Of a DNA stretch of 64,000 nt, positions 53,453 through 63,000 are shown piece after piece. The translations under genes and the position numbers were made by a program. This stretch comes from Shewanella pneumatophori (GTDB taxonomy: Bacteria; Pseudomonadota; Gammaproteobacteria; Enterobacterales; Shewanellaceae), in NCBI RefSeq assembly GCF_023283895.1, contig NZ_JAKILB010000002.1:310001-374000 (forward strand). Reading direction: 5' to 3'. Position 1 is the first letter of the stretch. Each line of letters opens with the position of its first letter. The notes under the pieces are model-generated. The model had not been told where the DNA came from, made no database searches, and saw only the letters and a program-made list of their open reading frames with translations.

Positions 53453-54292
53453 ATGTCAATGTTAAGTCATCTTTCTAGCAACAAAAGCTTTGGCGGCTGG
53501 CATAAGCAATATCAGCACCGCAGCGATGTACTGAACTGTAATATGCGCTTTGCTATTTATCTGCCACCACAGGCTGAAACTCAAAAAGTGCCGGTGCTGT
53601 ATTGGTTATCGGGCCTGACTTGCACTGACGAAAACTTTATGCAGAAAGCGGGGGCTCAGAGTATTGCTGCTGAATTAGGTATCGCTATCGTTGCACCGGA
53701 CACAAGCCCGCGTGGAGACGAGGTTGCCAATGATGAAGCTTACGATTTGGGTCAAGGGGCTGGTTTTTATGTTAATGCGACTCAAGCACCATGGGATAAG
53801 CACTTCCATATGTATGATTATGTGGTAAATGAATTGCCAGCATTGATAGAAGCAGAATTTCCCGTTACCGATGTGCGTGCCATCAGTGGTCATTCCATGG
53901 GGGGGCATGGGGCGTTAATGATTGCGCTGCGTAACCCTGAACGTTATCGCTCAGTATCAGCATTTAGTCCAATTGTTAACCCAAGCCAAGTGCCGTGGGG
54001 CCAAAAAGCGTTTAGTGCTTACTTAGGTGGCGATAAAACAGCATGGCAACAATATGATAGTTGCGCGCTAATGGCTACGTCTGCTGGTTCAGTGCAACTA
54101 CCTGCGTTAGTTGACCAAGGTCTGTCAGATGACTTTTTGCCTGAACAGTTACAACCGCAAGCATTGTTGAATGCTGCTGAGGCTTCTGGTTATCCGCTGA
54201 CGCTGAATCAGCACCTAGGTTACGATCATAGCTACTACTTTATTGCTAGCTATATTGAAGCGCATTTACGCTTCCACGCTAAGTGGTTGTGA
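53453..54292 (+). CDS. frmB: S-formylglutathione hydrolase
   Basis: 279-residue esterase-D-type alpha/beta hydrolase. It splits S-formylglutathione to formate and glutathione, completing formaldehyde oxidation after FrmA. The nucleophile elbow is [19 protein letters not shown] near residue 145, with the expected His in GYDHSYYF near 255 and Asp in [15 protein letters not shown]. The ATG at 53453 follows GGGAG. Upstream in-frame codons lie in the structured element and are excluded. Confidence 0.96.
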   Translation: MSMLSHLSSNKSFGGWHKQYQHRSDVLNCNMRFAIYLPPQAETQKVPVLYWLSGLTCTDENFMQKAGAQSIAAELGIAIVAPDTSPRGDEVANDEAYDLGQGAGFYVNATQAPWDKHFHMYDYVVNELPALIEAEFPVTDVRAISGHSMGGHGALMIALRNPERYRSVSAFSPIVNPSQVPWGQKAFSAYLGGDKTAWQQYDSCALMATSAGSVQLPALVDQGLSDDFLPEQLQPQALLNAAEASGYPLTLNQHLGYDHSYYFIASYIEAHLRFHAKWL

Positions 54293-54623
54293 TCTCACTT
54301 TAGCTAATATCGCAGTCGGCCTTATGAAAACCCCAGCCGTATCAAACTAAAATTTAGCGCACAACGTAATTATTACACAAAGGAACTATTGCACACCGCA
54401 ATATGGACGTTGGCGGCCTGTTGCTTGTTAGCGGCTTTTTGCGGCTACAAAAAATAGCCAATTTTAGCTTAGATAAATGACTGCAACCCCACCATTACTT
54501 AGCCACTAAGTCATCTTAGAGGCGATTAAACAATACAAGTGAAAGCTTTTAAGCGTGTTAGCAATAGGTGATTAAACTCAATCATACAAGCAAATAGCGC
54601 TGCTTTTAAATTGGAGCAAAATT
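54293..54623. other. Intergenic region frmB-ndh
   Basis: 331 bases. A weak imperfect hairpin (GGCTTTTTG..CAAAAAATAGCC, about 54436-54461) is the only structure noted; promoter elements for ndh were not certain. Confidence 0.3.
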
Positions 54624-55913
54624 ATGAAAAAGATAGTCGTCGTCGGCGGTGGTGCTGGCGGTATGGAGCTAATAACCAAACTGGGTAAAACGCTTGGAAA
54701 AAAGGGTAAAGCTGAAATCACATTAGTGGATATTGCTAACCATCATATTTGGAAACCACTTTTACATGAACTCGCTACAGGTAGTTTAGATGAAGGGACT
54801 AACGCTGTTGATTATCAAGTACATGGCGCGAATAAAGGCTACCTTTATCAGCGTGGTGCACTAACCGGTATCGATCGCGAAAATCGACAAATTATTCTAG
54901 CACCACTTTATAGTGCTGATGGTCGCCTGATTTTAGATGAGCGTCGTCTAGACTACGACTATCTGGTCATTGGGATTGGTGCAATTAGCAATGACTTCGG
55001 TATTCCTGGAGTGAAAGAGCATGCCTTTACGCTAGATCTGACCGAGCAAGCGATGATCCTACGTGAACGTATTCAAGATCAATTTATGCAGCACGCCAGT
55101 GGTCAGCGCCAAGGTAAGATGAAAGTGGCTATTGTTGGCGCGGGTGCAACGGGTGTTGAGATGGCGGCAGAGCTGCATCATATGACTCAGACCTTACGTA
55201 CTTACGGATACAAGTTAGAACAAGACTTATTAGATTTAACGATAGTCGAAGCATCAGACTCTGTAATGCCTGCGCTACCTAAGTCAGATCTTCGCCAATC
55301 GGTACACGATAAATTGCTAGAGCTGGGCGTTAAAGTCAGCACAAGCACTATGGTGACCGAAGTGACCAAACAAGGTTTAACCACTAAAGATGGCCAGTTA
55401 ATTGAGGCTGATTTAATTGTTTGGGCTGCAGGTGTTAAAGCGCCAGAAGTGTTAGCGACACTCGGCTTAGAAGTTAATCGTGCTAACCAATTGATGGCTG
55501 CAGATACTGGGCGTACTTTGTCGGATGAACGGATCTTTACTTTTGGTGATTGCGCAAGTATTCCCCAAGAAGACGGTAGTTTTTTACCACCGAGAGGCCA
55601 AACAGCTAGACAGGTTGCATTGATGATAGGCACTAACCTGACTCGATTGTTGAAAGATCCGAATGCTAAGTTGGATCGTTACGTTTACAAAGATTTAGGT
55701 AGTTTTGTTAACCTAGCGCACTTCAATACTGTTGGTAATATGTTCTCGTTTTTCCACGGTGGTTTACAGGTAGTGGGCTGCCCTGCGCGTTTTGTTTACG
55801 CGTCGCTTTACCGTAGACACATTATATCGCTACACGGTCCGCTTAAAGGATCAATGATTTTAATGATCCACGGCTTGAACCGCTTACTTCGCCCACAACT
55901 GAAGCTGTGGTAA
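54624..55913 (+). CDS. ndh: Type II NADH dehydrogenase (NDH-2)
   Basis: 429-residue FAD protein that passes electrons from NADH to quinone without pumping protons. FAD motif VVVGGGAGGMEL at the N-terminus, NADH motif VAIVGAGATGVEMAAEL near residue 170 and the second FAD motif IFTFGDCASI near 305. The C-terminal amphipathic region (HGPLKGSMILMIHGLNRLLRPQLKLW) would bind it to the inner membrane. Shine-Dalgarno GGAGC lies before the ATG. Complete, with a terminator after it. Confidence 0.95.
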   Translation: MKKIVVVGGGAGGMELITKLGKTLGKKGKAEITLVDIANHHIWKPLLHELATGSLDEGTNAVDYQVHGANKGYLYQRGALTGIDRENRQIILAPLYSADGRLILDERRLDYDYLVIGIGAISNDFGIPGVKEHAFTLDLTEQAMILRERIQDQFMQHASGQRQGKMKVAIVGAGATGVEMAAELHHMTQTLRTYGYKLEQDLLDLTIVEASDSVMPALPKSDLRQSVHDKLLELGVKVSTSTMVTEVTKQGLTTKDGQLIEADLIVWAAGVKAPEVLATLGLEVNRANQLMAADTGRTLSDERIFTFGDCASIPQEDGSFLPPRGQTARQVALMIGTNLTRLLKDPNAKLDRYVYKDLGSFVNLAHFNTVGNMFSFFHGGLQVVGCPARFVYASLYRRHIISLHGPLKGSMILMIHGLNRLLRPQLKLW

Positions 55914-55930
55914 TAACAAAAACATGCTTG

Positions 55931-55967
55931 CCTTCTACTTCAGGTGTTGCTGAAGTAGGAGGTAACT
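55931..55967 (+). terminator. Terminator after ndh
   Basis: A 13-bp stem with one G-T pair (55931-55943 with 55950-55962), core CTACTTCAG/CTGAAGTAG, followed by TAACTTTT. Confidence 0.8.
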
Positions 55968-56048
55968 TTTCTCTATTAGTTCCTCCATTAAAGTAAGCCC
56001 ATAATCTCAACGCTGTTAATTTAACCAATAACTCTAGCCTTGTAATAG

Positions 56049-56312
56049 CTATATGCTTGGCATGGTTGAGTTTTTATTGTTTTGCTGTTTTAAAAATTGC
56101 TTGAGCAAAATTTCAAATTCTTTTCTATTTAAGTCTTTAGATAATCTGTGTAGCGAGCCGCTATCTGCTGTCGTGTAGTGAATTTTTATGACGTGATCTT
56201 TCCAGTTTGCTTGGGTGGATAACTGGTATTTCTGTGATAGAAAAGCCAACAAGTCTGCGGTTTCTTTTATACGCTGTTGCTGTCCTGGGATTTTACTGAT
56301 AGTACGAAACAA
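56049..56312 (-). pseudogene. Small unknown protein gene, possibly 5'-frameshifted
   Basis: 87 residues from a TTG with no Shine-Dalgarno. The same frame stays open upstream to about 56420 and encodes plausible protein (NLLISSHPNNPISYTAEDTT), but no ATG, GTG or TTG start occurs there before a stop. In a neighbouring frame (ACAATG)3 supplies ATGs just behind a TAAGGA Shine-Dalgarno. A single frameshift would join these to the long frame. So it is either a broken gene or uses a rare start. The C-terminus is Lys/Gln/Asn-rich. No family recognised. Confidence 0.45.
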
Positions 56313-56784
56313 ACTGGTTATATAGGTTGTATCTTCAGCTGTATAGCTAATAGGGTTATTTGGATGACTGCTTATTAATAGATTTTCAGCATTGTCATTG
56401 TCATTGTGAAACTGAAAATGTCCTTATTTCTTTAGTTAAACATCCTGTTTGAAATACAAGCTAGCACTATTGTATTTTTTCGTAAATACAACACGCGTTC
56501 AAGATTCACATAAAGCGATATGGTTGGTTAATTATGGAGCTACACTGCTAAGCTTAGCTTTCTTGTTTTCTTAATGGTCATTAATATTGTTGCAGGTATA
56601 TGTGTTTAATATCTATTCGGCAGGGTTTTCTGTGCAATTGAGAAAATTATTTTGTATAGAGATATAATTACAATAACAGTTAAAAGTGGCTTTTTTGCTA
56701 TTTTTTAGTGGTTTACAATCTTAGCTGACTACGACAAAAAAAGATAAGTGAGGGTAAGGTTTCCCCTCACAGCAAGTCAAATGA
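56313..56784. other. AT-rich gap
   Basis: Apart from the possible extension of the preceding gene (to about 56420) and the terminator at 56748-56770, no gene or repeat is seen. Confidence 0.35.
56748..56770 (-). terminator. Terminator of the secreted unknown protein gene
   Basis: GTGAGGG and CCCTCAC form the stem; on the minus strand it is followed by TTATCTTTTTTT. It lies 14 bases past the stop codon at 56785. Confidence 0.8.
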
Positions 56785-57879
56785 CTACCATATTAATTTG
56801 TTTCCAAAATATAAGTACCAATTACTTATGGTTAAATTTAAATCGGCAGGGTTACCGTATTTATCAATTAGTCGTATTGTTATAGAGTTTGCTAATTGCG
56901 TTTTCTTTGATAAGGGCCAAACATTTTTAGGAAACTCTTTTCCGTACATGGCAGCAAGTTTGAGTATTGGCTTAACTTTTGCTGAGCTTTTGGTATTCAA
57001 TCTGAAGTTTGTTATATTGCCTACATAATCTGGACGTCTAAAGCTCTTGGCTTCGTCTTTAAGGGCTTCAACATAGAAGAGACGATCTCCTTTTGATACT
57101 CGTAGCGCAGCTACATTTGGCATTGAGTAAACATCTGCAGCAGAATCTGGTTTTCTGATATTTATTCTTTTTGGGTTTGCTAATGTGAACTTATTTGAGT
57201 TGTTTGATGTTAATTCGTAATATCTCAAGTATAGTTTTTTACCTAATTTATCTTTTGCTTCTTTATTTTTTTGAGTTAAAGAAAAATCTGCCGCCTGATA
57301 CTTAGTAGGTATGAGCGTTTGGATTGTCACCGCGTTATCTTTCTTATCTCTACTATCGCATGTATCACGAGTTATCTCACTCAGCGTGGTTTTATTAATA
57401 ACCGTTAGCTCTACACAGACATCTATCTTATCGGGATGACCTGTATTATTAGTCACATAAAATATCCTGACAGGGTTGGTTCTTTTAGGGGGATTTTTGC
57501 CTTTTCTGATTTTACCTCCAATATTACTTATAAAGTGAGGAAGTCTGTTGAATTCATGTTCAACATCCCACCCATCACGTGGCAGTATATTATGTGTATA
57601 TCTTTCTTTTATTAAAAATTGAGGGTTAATAAAGTTGGGCCCTAATTTATACTCAATCGCTAATGGGGATTGCATGAGGCCATTTGCATAAATCTTATTT
57701 TTATCAGTTAAAGGTGTTCTATGGCTTGTTATCTTAAGGATAGGTATGGCGTCTGTGGGGGCGGCGTATTTATTCGCGGCTAAAGCTGCTTTACCAGTTA
57801 AGCTTGATAAAAGTACACTTATTAACATTAAAGTATATATTTTTTTGTTTAAATAAATGTTTTTATTGAAAGTATTCAT
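56785..57879 (-). CDS. Secreted protein of unknown function
   Basis: 364 residues with a long signal peptide (about 1-36, ending KAALAANK). The mature part is Lys/Asn-rich, with only two cysteines near the middle (VDVCVELTV and TRDTCDSRD), probably bridged. Many alternating hydrophobic stretches suggest a beta-rich periplasmic or extracellular fold. The ATG at 57879 has GGAAG eight bases upstream; earlier in-frame ATGs lack one. No known domain recognised. Low GC compared with the neighbours hints at horizontal acquisition. Confidence 0.75.
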   Translation of the reverse strand: MNTFNKNIYLNKKIYTLMLISVLLSSLTGKAALAANKYAAPTDAIPILKITSHRTPLTDKNKIYANGLMQSPLAIEYKLGPNFINPQFLIKERYTHNILPRDGWDVEHEFNRLPHFISNIGGKIRKGKNPPKRTNPVRIFYVTNNTGHPDKIDVCVELTVINKTTLSEITRDTCDSRDKKDNAVTIQTLIPTKYQAADFSLTQKNKEAKDKLGKKLYLRYYELTSNNSNKFTLANPKRINIRKPDSAADVYSMPNVAALRVSKGDRLFYVEALKDEAKSFRRPDYVGNITNFRLNTKSSAKVKPILKLAAMYGKEFPKNVWPLSKKTQLANSITIRLIDKYGNPADLNLTISNWYLYFGNKLIW

Positions 57880-58182
57880 ATTGCTGTCTTCCATAATCAT
57901 TAAAATTAGGTGTTGGATTCTGTTAATCAATTGAATAAAGCAAGTTTATTCAGCTTATATGTATGAGCCTCATGTTTTAGTTGTTAGGGGAGTTTCAGAC
58001 TAGCCCCTGCTTTGCTTATGTTGAAGAGCAGCTTATTTTTTGAGTTATTGTATTTTTGCCTATGTAGTTTCTGGTTTACTCTGGGCTTATGTTTGGTCTT
58101 ATTGATTGTTTTCGATTTAAGCAACGTTTTTAACATCGATAGGATTTATAATCGCAGACAGTAGAGTAAAAAAGGCTTAGAA
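57880..58182. other. Divergent promoter region of two unknown genes
   Basis: 303 bases, AT-rich, no operator-like dyad or repeat recognised. Confidence 0.3.
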
Positions 58183-59340
58183 ATGAAACTTCCTCTTGTA
58201 CCTTATGGACAACGGCATAACGTCATTTTGTTAGATCCAGCAGATCCCAAAAGCATTGCTGCGGCGTTGAGTGAATACCGCCAGTTACTTGATTGTAATG
58301 ATGTGCTTTTCGGAGATTGTTATCCCTATCTAGATGTTGAATTCAAAGTGCTGCAAGCGGGCAATATTTGCCGCTTGCAAGTCAGTGATGCGCCATTACT
58401 AAATGAGCAAACCTTTGCTGGCATGTATACCGACACGCACGATGAACAGCTCAATACGGTATTGGATTACGCTAGCTGGCAGCAAGAGTATATTGAAGAC
58501 GGTGACGAGATTTTTATCTCAGAAATCATTCTGTTTGCTTTGGCGCTTGGTTTTCCTCAATTAGAGGCTGATGTTGTCGCTACAGCTGAGTCAATGATTG
58601 CCTTTGCTCGTAGACTCAACGATAGCGGCAATATGTGGCGTGACAGTGAAACAATATTTGGTATTGACGCCTTGTTTTTACTGGCGTGGCATAAGCCTAA
58701 GTACAGTTACTTATTGTCGCGCTTTATGATTCCTGAGTGGGACATTCAAGTATTACAGTTTTATCTGTGCTTTTTACATGCTTTGTTGGCGCGAGAGGGC
58801 TGGTCGGCAGATTTAGTTAAAGCCTATGTTTATTGCGATAACCCAGCTGCTCGATTAGGTTTTTACTGCGGTTACGATAGTTGTTTAGACGAGCCTATAT
58901 TGCCAAGTCTTGGTGAGTATCTGCAGCAGCACCCTGAACAATATCAATCTTTTGTTGCGCAAGTTAAAAGCCGTTTCTCAGAGCAAGCTATGCTGATAGA
59001 TGCAGACTGCGAGCAAGGTTTTAACGCTGTCTTATCGCTGTTTCAAACCTTAGTTTTTCCGAATACTGACCAGTGGGATGAACAAGAGGCCGGCTTAGTC
59101 ATGCCAATTGTAGATGCGACACCATTCATGGGGAGCAGTTTGGGCGAGCAAGCTGCGCAGTTAAAAAGTGAGCTGCCGACAGCCGCTTTAACCTTAACTT
59201 ATAGTCGCAGTTCGCGCTCAGCTTTTAGAAGAGAATGCCTCGAAAAAGGGCAAGCACGTCAGCTACGGTTGGGTGAGCCTCGCGTTAGCCCGGGTTTTGC
59301 CAGTGTCCAAGAAGAACAAGATTTCTACGATGATTTATAA
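58183..59340 (+). CDS. Uncharacterised soluble protein
   Basis: 385 residues, acidic, without signal peptide or membrane helix. Features seen: an N-terminal VPYGQRHNVILLDPADPKSI, an acidic middle (WQQEYIEDGDEIFISEIILFALALGF) and a basic stretch near residue 350 (TYSRSSRSAFRRECLEKGQARQLRLGEPRVSPGF). Base and codon use look native, so it is probably a stable chromosomal gene. No family recognised and no function proposed. A minor promoter may be shared with the divergent secreted protein. Confidence 0.7.
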   Translation: MKLPLVPYGQRHNVILLDPADPKSIAAALSEYRQLLDCNDVLFGDCYPYLDVEFKVLQAGNICRLQVSDAPLLNEQTFAGMYTDTHDEQLNTVLDYASWQQEYIEDGDEIFISEIILFALALGFPQLEADVVATAESMIAFARRLNDSGNMWRDSETIFGIDALFLLAWHKPKYSYLLSRFMIPEWDIQVLQFYLCFLHALLAREGWSADLVKAYVYCDNPAARLGFYCGYDSCLDEPILPSLGEYLQQHPEQYQSFVAQVKSRFSEQAMLIDADCEQGFNAVLSLFQTLVFPNTDQWDEQEAGLVMPIVDATPFMGSSLGEQAAQLKSELPTAALTLTYSRSSRSAFRRECLEKGQARQLRLGEPRVSPGFASVQEEQDFYDDL

Positions 59341-59549
59341 AAGCAGATAAGCTTTATGCTGCTGGTTATTAGAGATGGTCAGTTTTGTCGTGTATGAGCT
59401 GAATTTGTTTGCGCTTAACGTATGTAAATTTCTGCTATAAACATATTAATTAATTGTTTGCTAATGTTGTTTGGTGGTAGGTTATTGACGCTGCATTATG
59501 GGCTCACTTTTATTGTGAGTAGCAATTGTCACAAATCTTAGGAATGGAT

Positions 59550-59957
59550 ATGAATAAGCCTGCACAACTTTTACTCGACCGTCTTGCTATTACTGGCTCT
59601 GCATTATGTGCACTACACTGTATCGCTACGCCATTATTATTGGTGTTATTTCCTTCGTTGCTGGCTCTGCCTGTTGGTGATCATTTCTATCATATGCTGA
59701 TGGTGTGGCTGGTGATCCCAACTAGCTCGATTGCGGTGTTAATGGGCTGTTCAAACCATAAAGACACTAAGGTGTTAGCATTGGCTGTTGTTGGTATTGT
59801 GGGGCTGAGCGTTAGCGCTATTTATGGTCATGACTTTTTGGGTGAAGTCGGTGAGAAAGTGGCAACACTGGCAGCAAGTTTATTTCTAGTCGCTGCACAT
59901 TGGCGTAATTATTCACTTTGCCGCAGTGACTCTTGTGAGAAGGCTAAAAGCGAGTAA
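59550..59957 (+). CDS. MerC domain protein
   Basis: 135-residue, four-helix membrane protein. The first helix pair carries GSALCALHCIATPLLLVLFP, the Cys/His pattern of MerC-type mercury transporters, and a second cysteine group lies near residue 70 (MGCSNHKD). Chromosomal MerC-like proteins outside mer operons are common and their metal is usually unknown; no merR or merA is nearby. The ATG at 59550 follows AGGA at six bases. The C-terminal CRSDSCEKAKSE adds two cysteines. Confidence 0.82.
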   Translation: MNKPAQLLLDRLAITGSALCALHCIATPLLLVLFPSLLALPVGDHFYHMLMVWLVIPTSSIAVLMGCSNHKDTKVLALAVVGIVGLSVSAIYGHDFLGEVGEKVATLAASLFLVAAHWRNYSLCRSDSCEKAKSE

Positions 59958-59971
59958 CACCACCGATAAAA

Positions 59972-60001
59972 AAAGCCAGTCTGCTTATGCAAACTGGCTT
60001 T
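59972..60001. terminator. Bidirectional terminator between the MerC-like and GH19 genes
   Basis: AAAGCCAGT pairs with ACTGGCTTT, with A-run and T-run outside. It serves the convergent genes ending at 59957 and 60025. Confidence 0.87.
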
Positions 60002-60024
60002 AATTTTAACGATGAAAATTGAGC

Positions 60025-63000
60025 TTATTGTGGTGTTAAACCAAGTTGCTCTAGTACCAACTTAAAGTTTTCACGACGCTCTTTAACGTTGTGCACTTCA
60101 CCCGTTGAACAGGTTAGGGCTGGGCAACCGCGGTTAACAATACCTGACACATCATCAATAAATTCAGTGCCTTTCATACCACCTTCAACATACTTTTTCA
60201 GTTCGTTGTGGTAGTTCCAGTTACCGTATTGGCCGCTTTCATCTGGGTAAGCCTGTACTGAGGTGACCCAGTAGAACAGACCTGCAATCCACTTGATTTC
60301 ACGGTTCTCTTCAGAGCTACAAATTAACCCTGGGTTTGAACAGAAATCTAGCTCGGCATAGAGTGGATTTGCTGGTGGTGCTTCCACTGTTACACCATCA
60401 ATGGTTTGGCCAATGGTGGCTGGGTCTACGTGTGAACGACCTAAGTAGTGGTTAAGGGTACCGAAGTTTTGGCGACCTGTGGTTTGAATTACACCACGGC
60501 CCCACCAACCACAACCTTCAACACTTTCTTGGCTGCTGCCGTCCCAAATAAACTTACCGGCTTTTTGGTCAACGTAAACCTTACATTCGTCACGTTCCCA
60601 CACTTGCTTTGAGGTATCTACTGCGCTCGGGACATCATTACAATGGCCATTGTTAGTCCAGCGACCAACACTGCCGTTAACCAGTAAACCGCGCTCTTCC
60701 AGTACCGCATCAGGTGCAGCGAATACTGGCGCAGGAGCACCGTACCACTTAGCATGGGTTAACGCGCTGACTTCCATCTTGTTATCACGTGGACAAGAGT
60801 AAGCATGATCTAAACCTGAATCTGGGTTAACACCGTAGTCAGCATATTTTTGCCCTAGCTGACCACAACTTGCCGACATTGGGTAGTCGGCTGGTGCGCC
60901 ATATTTGATTTCTGACCAGTTGTTTTCGTCACAGGCATTGTAGCGAATGGTTTCTTGCATACTTTGTGCTAAGAAAGCGGCAATAGCGACTTTGGCATAT
61001 TTGATGTTGGTTGCATCATCTGCATTTTCATCAAGTAGCCAGAACTTATTACCCGCAACACCTATGTTATGCATGGCATTTAGGCCATCCATAAAGTCAG
61101 CCCATTTATAAACCGTTGACGGGATCCATTGTGATTGTGGCGTTTCGTACAAGAATGCGCTGTTGTTCATCGCATCTTCAGCATCGGCTAATTCACGGTT
61201 TAAAGCTTCAATCACTGTTAGATTGCCGCTTTCAGTTGTTTCACCCACATAGTACAGCGGCATTTTTGCAGCTTGGTATTGCTCAATTTTATTGCTTAAC
61301 TGCTCAGAGTCTTGGTCAAACAAAATGGCAAATACGTTGCTGAATGCTGCCTTACGTAGTTGCGGTTTACTTGTGTGGTCACCCATAAAGTAATTTGCAG
61401 CTTGCGTTGTAGGGATCTGGTTTAGCATTGCAGGGGTATCGACAAAATCAGTAACTTGCTTAACGTACTCTAATGCGTTGTGCCATTGCTCGCTTGATAG
61501 CGCCTGAGTAGCTGCCGATTTGGTGAAAGCAACAAAGTCCGCCTTGTTGGCTGCATCAGCTTTGTATAGCTCAAGTTTGTTGAGTAGATCAGCGGTAAAT
61601 ACCGATGCTTCATCCCACACTGATTGGCGACCTGAGTGAGTATCGAAAGCAAAATCACCAATGGTTAATGACCAACCGTAAGTCGCTTGTGGGGCAAGCG
61701 TAGCAATAATTAGCTGATGCGCTTGCGCCCAGCCTTTTAGATCGTTGCTCAGTGCGTTGATCTCATCAAGGTCAATACGGTTGCCGGTGATATCCATCGC
61801 CTTAATTAGTGCATCTTTAACTGCAATTGCACTGGTTGCTAGCGCGTTATCTTGAGTCGCTTTATCAAGCAGGTCGCTGCTGATAATGATTGATGCAGCC
61901 TCAACTTGTGCTGCTTGCTCCATGATCGATACAAAGCCGGCAGTTAGCTTGTTTACATCTGTAATATCAGCGCTGTTGCTGGTTTCAATACGCAAGCTTA
62001 TTGGGGCTGCTGTTGAAGGGCTCGCTACCACTAAGGTATTTGGCCAACCTGCCACTTCAAGGCGTACCGGATCCATTGGATTAGGTAGCGAAAGTAGCGG
62101 TGCAGTGCCCGGCTCGGTACCATCACAGTTTAAGTGCAGCGCCCATGAAGCGTCGCTTCCTGGAACGGTTTGGGTCCAGTAAACTGCAGAGTAGGCGATA
62201 TTGTTGTGCACCATAATGTCGCCGCCAGTGGCATGGTCGCCACGAGTCCAGTCTGGGTAAACATTAAAATCGGCACACAGTCCACCCGGTGGGGTCACTG
62301 GCGGGTCGATAATCTCTTCTTCAATCTGGATTGTCACATTGCTTGTGGCAGAAAGGCCTTCAGCATCAGTCGCAATCGCTTTTAGCGTGACACCACCTAA
62401 CTGCGTTGGTTGCCAATCACAGCTAAATACTTGGCTTTGAGCCGCATCAAATGAGCAGATCTGTTTATTATTGGCTTTAATCACCAGTGTAGCTAAGTCG
62501 TCATCAACGTCGGTGGTATTAACCGAAATAGCAACGCTTTCGGTGTCATAAAAGCTTGCACCATGACTAGGGCTGATGAATTTTACCTCTGGCGCGGTGA
62601 ACTCTTGTTCCGCTTCAACTGTGATATTTACACTCACCGTTGAAGAAAGCCCTTCTGCATCGCTAGCAATGGCTTTTAGGTTAACACTGCCTGCTTGAGT
62701 TGGCTGCCAGTTACAGGCATAAGTCGTTGCATAGGTTGCATTAAACGAACAGATCTGCGCGTTGTTAGCTTTAATGACCAGTTTAGTTAAGTCGTCATCA
62801 ACGTCGGTGGCATTAACTGAAATAGCAACCGTGTCTGTTTCATCAAAGATTGCGCCATTGTTAGGGGCAATGAATCTCACAGCTGGTGCAGTAAAGTCTT
62901 CTTCTGTCTCATCTTTTACGGTTACAGCAACAGATTGTTGTTCGATTTTTTGGTTGTTTTTATCGAATACAAATACCTTAACCGTCGCGCTACCCGCTGC

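Noticed and set aside
62290..62910. Long DNA repeat on the minus strand near the chitinase 5' half
   Set aside because: It is the in-frame duplication of an Ig-like domain within the GH19 protein, not a separate repeat element.
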